DNA of 64,000 bases from Exophiala sp. HKRS030 (taxonomy: Eukaryota > Ascomycota > Eurotiomycetes > Chaetothyriales > Herpotrichiellaceae): the NCBI GenBank assembly GCA_023897205.1, contig JAHWDD010000003.1, positions 8,001,665 to 8,065,664 of the forward strand, written 5' to 3'. Of the stretch, positions 33,901 through 45,327 are shown piece by piece. The first letter of the stretch is position 1. Every line of letters begins with the position of its first letter. The notes below the pieces were generated by a model, which ran no database searches, was not told the DNA's origin, and was given only the letters and a program-made list of their open reading frames with translations. Made by a program: the position numbers and the translations under genes.

Positions 33901-34433
33901 GTAGAGTTCCCCGTACAGTGCCTTTGAGGAGCCAACAATGATCCCTCTACCTACCGAGATGTACTCTCTTATGAGGCTGTATGTATTCAATCATAATAAA
34001 GAGATGGGGATCCATCCGTAGAAGCGGTATGGCCCAGGAGTGGCCCATGGCCGGTGGGCCGTGGGCGGTGGGGTTAGTCTTGACTTTGACTCTTTATTAG
34101 ATCATTGCCCTGAACGTCCACGCGACGAGCAAGGACCCTCCCTTGATCAGTGCCTGGCACCTACCTGGACACCTACTGGGCATATGTACGAGAAACAAGA
34201 CATCTGCAAAGTCTGAGATTTTATGCGCCTTCTGCCCAAATAATCGAGACAGAAAACTGCCAGTGTTAAGGATCGAACCGGTAATCATTTGTGCCTCTCC
34301 TCGTATTGGTTATGCAAAAGATCTCGATGGATGATGCTCCAGATGAACTGAGGCTTGGCGATCTTGATGTGCGACGGGCTACGGCCGGTTAGGGAAGGGA
34401 GAAGTTAGCGACACAACACGGAGAAACCGTCGA

Positions 34434-34462
34434 CTCACAAGTCACAAGTCACAAGTCACAAC
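34434..34462. repeat. Tandem heptamer TCACAAG
   Basis: About four head-to-tail copies of TCACAAG in intergenic DNA, followed 5 bases later by a TACTCCGTA 9-mer. Confidence 0.75.
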
Positions 34463-34644
34463 TAACTACTCCGTAGGATGTCACCAACTCAGAATCACAA
34501 GTGTGGGTTTGGTTGGCTGTGGCACCAGGGCCAGGGCCAGGCTTCGAGGGTCCATGAGTCGGGCCAGATCCTCATGTGTGTACGGAGGTACGACGAGTAC
34601 GCAAGTAAGTCAAATAGTGTCGACTTAGGTAGCTACGGAGTACC

Positions 34645-34647
<3 letters not shown>

Positions 34648-34679
<32 letters not shown>
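34648..34679. repeat. (TA)16 dinucleotide repeat
   Basis: About 32 bases of perfect TA alternation in the hog1-gpaB interval, just after a TACGGAGTA copy at 34634. Confidence 0.85.
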
Positions 34680-34680
<1 letters not shown>

Positions 34681-36545
34681 GGTGCCTACCTTAGTTACCT
34701 AAGTAATTAGCACGGTACCCTGCTTGGGCCTGTGCCTGCCTCCTAAACTACCTCCGTACAGAGAGTAGACCTTAACTTGGACAGCTACGGCGGTCTCCTA
34801 CCAGGCTAGACGACAAACAAAGGATGGAGGAGGCAGCTCCTAGGAAGAAATACTTTGCCAGATTAGATGATGAGACCCTGTGTAGCTTCTTTCATACCCC
34901 GTATCAAATTCCTTCTGGCGAAGCCAAAGCCAGTCTGACTTTGCGGGGTCCTTGAGCCTTGAGCTTTGAGTCTTGAATCTTGAATCTCGTCTATCTGAAG
35001 AATTCCATCTCGTGGGTACTGCCAGAGCACTTGTTGAAACTTCAAGGTTCCTACTCGGTACCGAGGACCCGGACAATTCATGAGATCAACGCACTCAACC
35101 AAGTGGTCAAGGGTTATGTTGTTGATCCCTGGCGGCAAGGTCCAGCCTCCTCGGTCTACGGAGTACTGGCGTGCCCTAATTTAGGTATTTTGGGGCCCTA
35201 ACACCTTTGTCTTAATTAAATTCTAGGTAGGTGGTAGGGTTGCCGAGGCCTCGTTAGCTTCAGTGCACATACTAACAAGGTACATAACTACCTTAACTAA
35301 CTAGTTAGTAGTTAGCCTCTGCTCCTTACCCTGAGTGCCTGGGTAGCTGCCCACCTAGTAGATATTCTCTTGACCAGGCCCTCAAAACATCAACGCCCAC
35401 TATCTAACGACGGGGACCTTCCAGCTGGCGAGTAAGCACAGAGTCAAGCTTGTCGGCGCGGGATTCCCCCAATTGCCAGCCGCCAGATCAACAGCAAGTC
35501 AACTACGGACTACTCAAGATTGACCAGACCACCGAGCGACCACGACCACGATCACGACGGCCTGCACTTGGGTTTAACTAAGTTCTTGACTACTAGGTGA
35601 CTACCACTCTGTCCACCGCCCGCCTACCGCCTAAAGGGCCTACCGATACTGCCACTACTGCCTACCGTCCACAACTAGTTAGTTACTACTGTGTCCACCG
35701 TCCACCGTCCACCGTCGACTCTCCACCGTCCTTTGACGATCCACGATCCACGGCACACAGCCACCGACCTACGACCTACGACCTTCAACCTACAACTTAC
35801 GTTGAGGTTGTTGATCTTCCTCTGTGCCTCAATTACTCCGTACTCTCTACAGACTCGAGAGTCGAGCAGTCGAAAGGGTTTCCACGACTCCGCTTTTCCC
35901 TCTCCCTCGTAGGTGCCTCGCAGTCCAACCGCCTCACAAGTTACAGCACCCGTGAGCACCTTACCTCACTTGACTCCACGATCCCGCTCCTCAGCTATCG
36001 ACTAACTTTGAACCTCTTTCGCACCTACACCTACTATTAACTACTAACCACCAACTACCACCACTCCATCCTGCCAGCCTCTACACCTGTCCATTCTTCT
36101 ACATATCCTGCTACTATGTGAAGCTATTCTTTCAAAGCTCTACAATTCACCAACCCTCGCCATTTCATACCCAGACCTATCCTATCGCTCACTTGTCCCG
36201 ACACCCACCACTCTGCCTTGACCCATCGACTTTGCCCCCCAAAGCTCCAACGACATTTGGTCTCGGCCCCGTCAAGCCATCATCATCATCAACCATCATC
36301 ATCCTCAACGCCTCAACTCCGCCCACAACTTGACCACACTGCTGCGACGTTTCAACAAGCCCGTCTTGCGCGCCACTGCACTCGGTCCGTCTTCTATTTC
36401 CTTCGACCCTCATTCAACCCGACACTTCGGGTCGCGAACAAAGGACGACATCCGTGCACTTCCCTTTGCAGCTGCAGCTGCACCCTGCGCTGCTTCTGCA
36501 GCGCCCACGCTGTCGCTTCCCTAACAAACCACCTCGGTCATCAAC

Positions 36546-37891
36546 ATGGGTGCCTGTGGAAGTACAGAGGCAACGGGCGAGGATAATGAACAGAAGAAGA
36601 GAAGTCAGGCTATAGACAAAGAACTCGAGCAAGATTCGCGTCGATTACGACGAGAATGCAAGATCTTACTACTCGGTAGGCGTTACACAACATCAAACCA
36701 CGGCTTCGGGAACTGACATTTACAATTTAGGATCTGGTGAAAGCGGCAAATCCACAATTGTCAAGCAGATGAAGATCATCCATCAGAATGGTTATACGCA
36801 GGAAGAAAGAGCATTATACCGACTTACGATATACAAGAACTTGATCGACTGTATGAAAGCCCTACTAGGAGCTATGCAGCAGTTTGAGATTGAGCCCGAA
36901 GACCCAGAAATCAAGGACTATGTTGAATATCTCCTCGAATACAATGTGGACCCGGATCCCGATACGCATTTGGATCCCAAAGCTGCAGATGCAGTCCAGG
37001 CAATCTGGAAAGACCCAGCAGCCTCAAAGACCATGGAACGACAGAGTGAATTCTATCTAATGGACTCGGCACCTTAGTAGGTTTTCCCTATCCAGGTCTC
37101 CCGAATGCGAACTTGTACTTATAGCTGTCAGTTTCTTCGACGAAGTGCGACGATTAGCTGCCCCCGACTATATTCCCAACGAGGCCGATGTCTTGCGTGC
37201 GCGGACGAAGACGACGGGTATTTACGAAACGAGGTTTACAATGGGCCAGTTGAGCATGCAGTAGGTTTATGATGATGATGATTCGACAGTATTCGCGGAA
37301 GCTTTTCTGACATTGATTAGCATGTTCGATGTTGGCGGACAACGGAGTGAAAGGAAGAAGTGGATTCATTGTTTCGAAAATGTCACGTCGATTATTTTCT
37401 GCGTGGCTTTGAGCGAGTACGACCAAGTACTTCTCGAGGAGGCGAATCAGGTATGGATTCGTTATGGGGTGCTGGAAGACATTTTCTGACATGTTTCTAG
37501 AATCGAATGATGGAAAGTCTGGTTTTGTTTGATTCGGTGGTCAACTCGAGATGGTTCATGAGGACAAGTATCATCCTGTTCCTCAACAAGGTCGATCTCT
37601 TCAAGGAAAAGCTGGGACGATCTCCGCTGGGCAACTACTTCCCAGACTATTCCGGTGGGAATGACGTGAATCGAGCTGCCAAGTATCTACTGTGGCGGTT
37701 CAATCAAGTGAATCGGGCTCAACTCAATCTCTACCCTCAGTAAGTGTGGTGCAAGATTTTGGAGGGTTGTCTTGGCTGACCCGGTGGACAGTCTCACACA
37801 AGCGACGGACACGACGAACATTCGACTGGTGTTTGCTGCGGTCAAGGAAACCATTCTTCAAAACGCGCTGAAGGACTCGGGAATCTTATGA
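36546..37891 (+). CDS. gpaB: Heterotrimeric G-protein alpha subunit, group III (GpaB/Gna-3 type)
   Basis: Six exons: 36546-36675, 36731-37076, 37132-37260, 37321-37450, 37501-37739 and 37792-37891. All introns are GT-AG, and the product is 357 residues. The N-terminus MGACGS suits N-myristoylation at Gly2 and palmitoylation at Cys4. GSGESGKST (44-52) is the P loop. The catalytic Arg lies in [18 protein letters not shown] (205-216) is switch II with the catalytic Gln, NKVD (274-277) binds guanine, and the LKDSGIL C-terminus lacks the pertussis-toxin Cys. That ending and the overall pattern fit fungal group III G-alpha, which couples glucose-sensing receptors to adenylate cyclase and cAMP/PKA control of germination and carbon use. 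Exon-intron phases close exactly. Group assignment is from recalled pattern; a tree would confirm it. Confidence 0.95.
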
Positions 37892-38780
37892 ACAAGGCGG
37901 TCGATGTCAATGAATGGTTGCAGGGTTAGGGTTGCATGTTTGCTTGTTTGGCGTTTAGCAGGGCATTGGACGAATTGGAGTCATGATGATCAGGCTGGCG
38001 GCCGCTCGGTACAGACGAGGTCGTGGAGTTCTTTGTTTTGGATAATTGCGACTAGCAGTGCTCGGTGCTGAGGGGGTGATTATCGCCCTCATTTCAAAGT
38101 GATTTGTTGCGAAAAGTTTGTGTTTGGAATATTTGGGTTTCTGTCACTGGCGAAGAGCAGAAGCAAATCACGAAGAACATGTTTGTCCAAGGTGTGGGTT
38201 AAAGTGGTTTTATTTTGTCGCGAATTGGGTTTGGGTAGTCGAGAGAGCAACGATGGATGAGGGATAGCGAGACAGGCACCAAGATCTGGTCAACGACGGA
38301 GTCGTCCATTGTATCGCGCATCTTGAGAGAAAGGAACAAGATGACGACGGGAAGATGGATGGATTGATGGATGGATGCGATTTTCAAACGTTGAGAGAGA
38401 GACACAGACACCGACACCGACACCGACCCCGACTCTGGGACAAGTCCACATGGAATGGAGATGAAGGTGGGAAAGACAGATTCAGGAGTTTTCCCCAGCT
38501 TTGCACGTCGTCGCGGCCCATCGTGTACTCATAATAACATACTATCTGAACATTATTATCGGGGATTCCTTTCTGTTTTTTTCGTTTCTTGATCAAGAGC
38601 CGAAAGCGAAAGCGAAAGCGGCAACTATTTTTACGCAGCTGTAGCTGCAAGTAAGTTAGTCGATAGTACAGTAAAGAAGTTGCAACCTAACTAAGTAACC
38701 AACTAGCCTAACTAGCCTAACTACTTTACTAGGTAGCCCACCTAAACTACCTAAACTACCTTTCTAGTCTAAACCTCTCA

Positions 38781-38811
<31 letters not shown>

Positions 38812-38812
38812 C
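38781..38812. repeat. (AGGC)n microsatellite
   Basis: About eight AGGC units, continuing into degenerate CAAA/CAAG repeats up to about 38850. Confidence 0.85.
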
Positions 38813-39000
38813 AAACAAACGAAACACGCACGCAAGCAAGCAAAGCAAATTACGAAAGCACCATTTGATGATTATGTTGGCAAAAGATTTGCTGAGATGA
38901 GGCTTTGACATGGCTCGCCCGCCCCCTCTTGACCCCAAAAAAGTTGGCTTTTTGGAGAGCGTCTAACTAGGTGGTTCGACTTGTGCATCCTTAGCATGTT

Positions 39001-39060
39001 CATGGTTCATGGTCATGGTCATGGTCATGGTCATGGTTCATAGTCATGGTCATGGTAATG
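39001..39060. repeat. (CATGGT)n hexamer array
   Basis: About nine imperfect copies of CATGGT in intergenic DNA. Confidence 0.8.
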
Positions 39061-39295
39061 GTGCCATGAGTTCGGTTTGTATGTATGAATGTGTGGTATG
39101 TACGGCATGTATTGTATGTACGGAGTGGGTACCTATGTACCTAGTAGGTATGGTATCTGTATGGTGTATTGTATACCGTATCAAAGAATTCAAAGACTAC
39201 GTGAAGGACCAGTGGGTTGCTGCTTGCTATTGCTGCGGTTGTGGGATGTTGGATGTGGGATGTGTGATGTGACTCGATGAGTAAGCTAAAGCGAA

Positions 39296-39362
39296 AAGTG
39301 AAAAGTGAAAAGTGAAAAGATTCAAGCGAGAAGACTATCTATCTATCTATCTATCGATCTAT
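39296..39362. repeat. (AAAAGTG)n followed by (CTAT)n
   Basis: Short AAAAGTG tandem copies (about 39294-39320) are followed by an array of CTAT units (about 39335-39362). Confidence 0.7.
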
Positions 39363-39897
39363 CCTCCACCGTGGGTAAGGTGAGACTAGGGTGCGTCTTG
39401 TGTGGTAAAAGCGAGGTTTTTCGTTTCTAATGATTTGAGGTTCTGAGGATCCAAACGCCTAAGAGATAGGGTAGGTAGGTACGTAGGTACCTATAGGTAT
39501 CTATTCGTCGTTTTGATACCCCAGGATACATACGTGTATACCTAGTAGGTACTGTTCATAAGTTCAGCGCCCCCTCCCCCTCCCTCTTGGACGAAAGAAA
39601 TCCCCGGCCGTGGGTAGTTAGGGTCTGGACAAGCGGGCAGTGGGCAGTGGGTGTGGGTAGGGAGGGGCAAGAATGGGGAGGTCGAACTGTCGAACTGTGT
39701 GGAGTGGGTTTCCAGAGGCCTGAGGAGCCGTGGGAGCCTACGAGGGGGTGATATTGGGAACTTTGGGACCTCCCAGACGCCTCCACAGGAAACAAGACCT
39801 CCAGGCGATCCAATGGGGCACCTTGGTAGCCGCTCGTGTCCCTGTCCCTGTGTGTCTTGGGTTGTCCTTGGGCTGTTCTGGTTTGGTTGCCTTGGGT

Positions 39898-39903
39898 AGT
39901 TGG

Positions 39904-39934
<31 letters not shown>

Positions 39935-39938
39935 GTCA
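39898..39938. repeat. Tandem octamer TAGTTGGT
   Basis: Five near-perfect head-to-tail copies in intergenic DNA. Confidence 0.8.
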
Positions 39939-41595
39939 CCTGTATGTACTTTCGTTTTCCTCCGTTCTTACAATATCCGTACATACTCGGTACTAGGTAT
40001 GGAATCAATGGTGAGAAATCAGGAAGGGCCTTTTTGTTGTTACGGATACGTAGTTAGCTTCGGATAATTTACGACGAGCGAAGGAGAACCAACTACCTGG
40101 TTGGTTAATAGTTGCGTGGACGGACTTAGTCGTTGGCTAGTTGTAGACTATTCCGTACATGGATACTAGTGAGTAGATAGTTAGTCATCCTGGCCATTTA
40201 TTACTCGGCATCGGCAGTCTTTACCCCTCCTCCTCCTCCTCTTCCTCCTCTTCCTCCTCCTCCAGACTTTTGCACTAGTTTGTGGAAATTCAACGGCAGA
40301 ATAAAACCCCACCTTTGTTTGGTCCGCCGACAGCTCCAGCTCCAGCTGCCAGCTCCAGCTCCAGAGCTCTTCGAGATTGCTCCAACTCCTGGTCAAATCT
40401 CAACTGATCAGCATGTGCACACAGGGTCATAGAGATTCGAAAATGTTTAAATTTCAAGCATGGCAATCCTGGAAGAGTATGGTTTTGGTTCCTGCATCCT
40501 ACTGCCCATCTTAAGGAGAATTTCAACGTAGGCGGTTGTCACCCCGGCAGTAGGCATTGAGCATTGGGCAGCTGTACGACCGGGGCTGACATGGAAATAC
40601 ATCCAGAGTACGGAATACAGACATACATAGTAACAAAGGGATGATAAATATCCATGGTCCTCAAACGGACAGGTTCAAGATTCAAACAGCCCCAACCACA
40701 TTTGTCCCACCGACAGTCCTGAATCCACACAAGAGCACATGCATTTCAACTCACTCTGTAGACTCGCCCTGTTCAATTTCATGACAGTCAAAGTAAACAT
40801 CTAATCCACAATCACACCGCCGTGGTGATCTTTCTCCATAGACAAAATGTCCTTGGTCCAGTGGTAGTCGTAGTGGTAGTGGTAGTGCTGCCGACCAAGA
40901 AGCTTCAAAGTCCCACGGTTGCCCCTCCATGGTCTGATGTTCAACCATGTACGGAGTAACTGTGGATTCCTTGATATGGCCCAGATGCTCTGTAGGCAAA
41001 ACGTAGGCACGTAGGGTATTATTTGCCACGAACCCGCCATTAGAAAGCCCAGGCTAATGCAAGCCCGTCTGCCGCATCATGGATCCTATCCGCTACAGTA
41101 GATGATTTATGACGATATCATCGCCAGATAATGGTGAAATGCCTGCGCATTCTTCGCCAATGGTTATGGCCGACCAGCTTGCTAAAAAGAAAACAACTCT
41201 AGTAGCTTAGTAGTCTCTCTACCCGCTCGCCGTGCATGCTCGTGTGGTGGGTTCCTTGGGTTCCTTGGGTCTCTTGGGTTTCCTGGGTTCCCTGGCTGTT
41301 GGCGGGCAGCGCATGCCATACCAAAGCTTCAGCTCCTCCTTCCTCATGCTTGCACTTGCTCTTGCTGCGCTTTTGTATTTACCTCCCCGTCTGAGACATT
41401 TGGGACAAATGTCATTTTGCTGACCGCTCTCCTCAATACTATCCCTCACTGTCTCTGCCACATTGTTTCCCTGCCCTCTTCACCACTCCCGCTTTTGCTT
41501 TTGATCATAACCTCTTATTGTTATTTACTTCCTATCACTTTCCAGTCCAGCCGAGTCCATTCAACTCCAGATCCGCCAGTTTCCGACCTCCAACC

Positions 41596-44500
41596 ATGGC
41601 TGCGGCTACACAATCCCCCCGAGAGAGCGAAAGCCCTCTGTCGGTGCTCCCATCTCGACCTTGCAAGGTCCGATCGGCCCGGGCTTCTCTCGCCCAAAGC
41701 ACAAGCGTACTGCTACCGGTTTCGGCGCGGGTGATATCAAAGCTGTCGAGTCGAGCATTCCCGAGCACATGAGGGAAGCGTAAGTTGACTCGGTTTGCTG
41801 AACACTGATGAACTATACTGATCGAATCTCGCAGATGGAGGAAATACGTATGTCTTTCACAGCCCGCACTTTCCGCCGATATCTGATAGCCGACATCTGA
41901 CATCTCGTACAGTCCCCTCAAGGCTTCAAAACCAAGGATGAGTTCGAGGTGAGTAACCCGGAATTCGGACTGCCTTCTCAGATGGCTGATTCAACGCCTA
42001 CAGACAGAGGTCGTTCGTCATATCGAGACCACCCTCGCCCGATCACTCTTTAACTGCGACGAGCTGTATGAGCCTCCTTGCCTCCCAATATTTCCTATAC
42101 TGAACAAGCATCTAGCGCTGCATATTCAGGAACTGCCTTGGCTTTCCGTGATCGCTTGATCATTGATTGGAACAAAACACAACAAAGACAGACATTTGCC
42201 GATCAAAAGAGAATCTACTGTATGTTGTTGTGTAACACCTGGCACCAATACTGTTCTGTTGCTGATCACATCCTATAGATCTATCACTCGAGTTCTTGAT
42301 GGGAAGAGCGCTCGACAATGCCATGTTGAACGTGGGATTGAAGGGCGTTGCGAAAGGTATGACTGAAAGTCTCTTGTGTGGCATAGATACTGATTGAACA
42401 ATTAGAGGGTCTTGAAGACCTCGGTTTCCGCATCGAGGACATTATTAGTCAAGAACACGATGCCGCACTTGGTAATGGCGGTCTTGGTCGACTTGCCGCT
42501 TGTTTCCTCGACAGCTTGGCTTCCTTGAACTACCCAGCCTGGGGTTACGGTCTGCGATACAGATATGGAATCTTCAAACAAGAGATTGAAAATGGATATC
42601 AAGTTGAAATTCCAGACTACTGGTTGGACTTCAATCCTTGGGAATTTCCTAGACATGATGTCACCGTGGACGTTCAGTTCTACGGCTGGGTCAACAAATA
42701 CACCGATGATGAAGGAAAACAAGTCGTGTCATGGCAAGATGGTGAACTTGTCACAGCCGTTGCCTATGATGCCCTGTTCCGGGCTATGGAACACCGACCG
42801 TGAACAACCTGCGACTTTGGTCCAGTAAAGCTTCGAGTGGTGAATTTGACTTTTCCAAATTCAACTCGGGAGAATATGAAAGTGCTGTGGCAGATCAACA
42901 AAGAGCAGAGACCATTTCTGCCGTTCTCTATCCCAATGACAACCTGGAACGAGGAAAGGAGTTGCGCTTGAAGCAACAATACTTCTGGTGTGCCGCTTCC
43001 TTGCACGACATTGTCCGCAGATTCAAGAAGACCGGTCGTAAATGGGAAGAATTCTCTGACCAGGTCGCCATTCAGCTCAACGATACTCATCCAACTCTCG
43101 CTATTGTTGAACTACAACGAATTCTCATTGACAAGGAAGGCTTAGAATGGGGCAAGGCCTGGGACATTGTTACCAAGACGTTTGGCTATACCAATCACAC
43201 AGTTTTGCCTGAAGCTCTGGAGAAATGGTCTGTTCCTCTGATCCAAAACCTCCTGCCTCGCCATCTTCAGATCATCTACGAAATCAATCTCTACTTCCTC
43301 CAGCAGGTTGAACGTCGCTTCCCCAAAGACCGAGAGTTGCTTTCCAAGGTGTCCATCATCGAGGAATCCAACCCCAAGATGATTCGTATGGCATTCTTGG
43401 CCATTGTTGGTTCCCACAAGGTCAATGGTGTAGCTGAGTTGCACTCGGATCTCATCAAGACCACCATTTTCAAAGACTTTGTCAAGGTGTACGGCCCCGA
43501 CAAATTCACCAATGTCACCAACGGTATTACACCTCGAAGATGGCTGCACCAGGCTAACCCACGTCTTTCGGAACTTATTGCATCCAAGCTCGGCAGCTAT
43601 GACTTCTTGAAGGATTTGACCCTGTTGAACAAGCTGGAACCCTTCATTGACGACAAAGACTTCAAAAAGGAGTGGGCCGAAATCAAGTATGCCAACAAAG
43701 TTCGATTGGCGCAACACATCCTCAAGACAACTGGACAGAGCGTTAATCCCAAAGCACTTTTTGATGTCCAAGTCAAGCGTATTCACGAATACAAACGTCA
43801 ACAACTCAATATTTTTGGCGTCATTCATCGTTACATCACTTTGAAAGGACTCAGCCCAGAAGAACGAAAGAAGGTCGCTCCAAGAGTTTCCATCTTCGGT
43901 GGTAAAGCTGCTCCAGGCTACTGGATGGCCAAGACCATTATTCATCTCATTAACAAGGTCGGAGAGGTTATCAACAACGATCCTGAAATTGGAGATGCGT
44001 TGAAGGTGATTTTCCTCGAAGACTACAATGTCAGCAAGGCAGAAATCATTATTCCTGCTTCGGACATCAGCGAACATATCTCTACCGCTGGTACTGAAGC
44101 TTCAGGTACCAGCAATATGAAATTCGTTCTCAATGGCGGTCTTGTCATTGGCACTCTTGATGGTGCGAATATCGAGATTACTCGTGAAATTGGAGATCAA
44201 AACATCTTTTTGTTCGGCAATCTATCCGAAGATGTTGAGGATCTGAGACACAACCATTACTATGGGGGTAGCCAGGTCGATCCTGAGTTGCAGAAGGTGT
44301 TTGACCTTATCAAGTCAGGAAAATTCGGTGATGAAGGTGCCTTTGGTGCTTTGATTAGTGCCATCACCGAACATGGAGATTACTACCTAGGTAACCCTTG
44401 CATTCTCTTCATATCTTTGAATGTTATACTGACTTATGGGACCACAGTGAGCGACGATTTCGACAGCTACAGAAAGACGCAAGATCTCATTGATGAGACA

Positions 44501-44725
44501 TTCAAGAACCAGGATGAATGGGTCACCAAGTCAATCACCAGTGTGGCCAGAATGGGTTTCTTCACTTCAGGTAAGTCGTGCCAAGGTCCATTGATCATAC
44601 CTTTCAACTGATTATCTCCTTCAGATCGTTGCATCAATGAATATGCTGATACAATCTGGAACATTGAGCCTCTTGATGTGGCTGAGGAGAAAGAAGTCCG
44701 AAAACGCGCAGGACTTGAAACCTAA
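41596..44725 (+). CDS. gph1: Glycogen phosphorylase, two frame breaks
   Basis: Nine exons: 41596-41779, 41835-41847 (13 nt), 41913-41948, 42004-42065, 42116-42219, 42279-42356, 42406-44390, 44448-44570 and 44625-44725. It releases glucose-1-phosphate from glycogen in the cytosol (family GT35). Motifs include [53 protein letters not shown] and the pyridoxal-phosphate site [10 protein letters not shown] with its Schiff-base Lys. Two breaks: the C6 run at 41615-41620 must be C7 to join MAAATQS to [13 protein letters not shown], and the CCC at 42772-42774 must be CCCC to join VAYD to [12 protein letters not shown]. With both bases the spliced CDS is exactly 896 codons, the normal family length. 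Everything else is intact, so assembly error is far likelier than a pseudogene. Confidence 0.96.
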
Positions 44726-45327
44726 GATGATCAAGCATATGTCATGTGAACCTTACAAATGTGATACGATCAAAGTCAGGATACAACAAATTGTGAGTTT
44801 GGCTCGGCGAACTTCTTGTGAGGTAGACATGCTAGAAGGCCGGGACGCGATGATGATACTGGAGAGGACACATAGGCTGCACACATGGCGCCAGAAAGAA
44901 TGGAGTATGAATATTTGATGCGAAAGGACAAAAGCAGAGACCTAGACCTCAGACATGCCGCGATAATTGGTAGTGTTCATCAATAACCAATTTATATCAT
45001 GAGAACTTTGTCGTAAAAGCTTATGTAGATCACTTGTCAGGGCAATGGTCTTGAGGCACAAAAGTGACCGTTTTTAAGTTGAAATTGGTTCTACGTGGTG
45101 ACCATTCTGGATTGGGGAATTCCGCCAGCCAAGACGGTGACGATTCCAGAGCCTTGCGCCTTGGGGCTTAGTTGTCCATCTGATCCACTCCTCAGCTTGG
45201 CCTGTCTATCTACAGCTTTCGTCATGTTTATAATCTGGGTACCATTCCACAACATATCCTTGATGATAAACGCCAGTAAGACGTGAAAGATCCCTCCCGT
45301 GGGCATAGACGTGGTCAAGACATCACA
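44726..45327. other. Intergenic between gph1 and avl9
   Basis: This 600-base same-strand spacer holds the gph1 3' UTR and the avl9 promoter. No further gene or repeat seen. Confidence 0.5.

Larger units (their letters stand above)
30979..36545. other. 5.6-kb divergent intergenic region, hog1 to G-alpha
   Basis: I find no protein-coding gene. The tract is full of degenerate TACCTAGGTA/TAGTTAGTTA words (notably 31430-31640, 31820-31860, 34690-34750, 35220-35360). It also has seven copies of the TACGGAGTA 9-mer, an (AT)n run, a heptamer tandem, and a long pyrimidine/CCACC-rich leader at 35600-36540 before the G-alpha ATG. The ends must contain the hog1 and G-alpha promoters; the long CT-rich stretch probably includes a 5' UTR. 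No TE protein remnant or RNA gene seen. Confidence 0.5.
37892..41595. other. 3.7-kb intergenic region rich in simple repeats
   Basis: It lies between the G-alpha 3' end and the glycogen phosphorylase start. No gene seen. It contains several short tandem repeats listed separately, TAGGTACC-type words at 38650-38770 and 39465-39550, a CTCCTCCTC tract at 40225-40262, AGCTCC repeats at 40330-40365, and one TACGGAGTA at 40950. The pyrimidine-rich end (41430-41595) is probably the gph1 promoter and leader. Confidence 0.5.

Noticed and set aside
34230..34330. tRNA-like T-arm (GGTTCGATCC on the minus strand)
   Set aside because: The T stem does not pair beyond one or two bases, and no matching D-arm or acceptor stem is found.
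31308..36545. Possible degraded transposon in the hog1-gpaB interval
   Set aside because: No reverse transcriptase, transposase or integrase remnant, no clear terminal repeats; only simple words.
43142..44077. 311-codon ORF antisense to gph1
   Set aside because: Shadow of a highly conserved coding exon; codon use reflects the sense strand.
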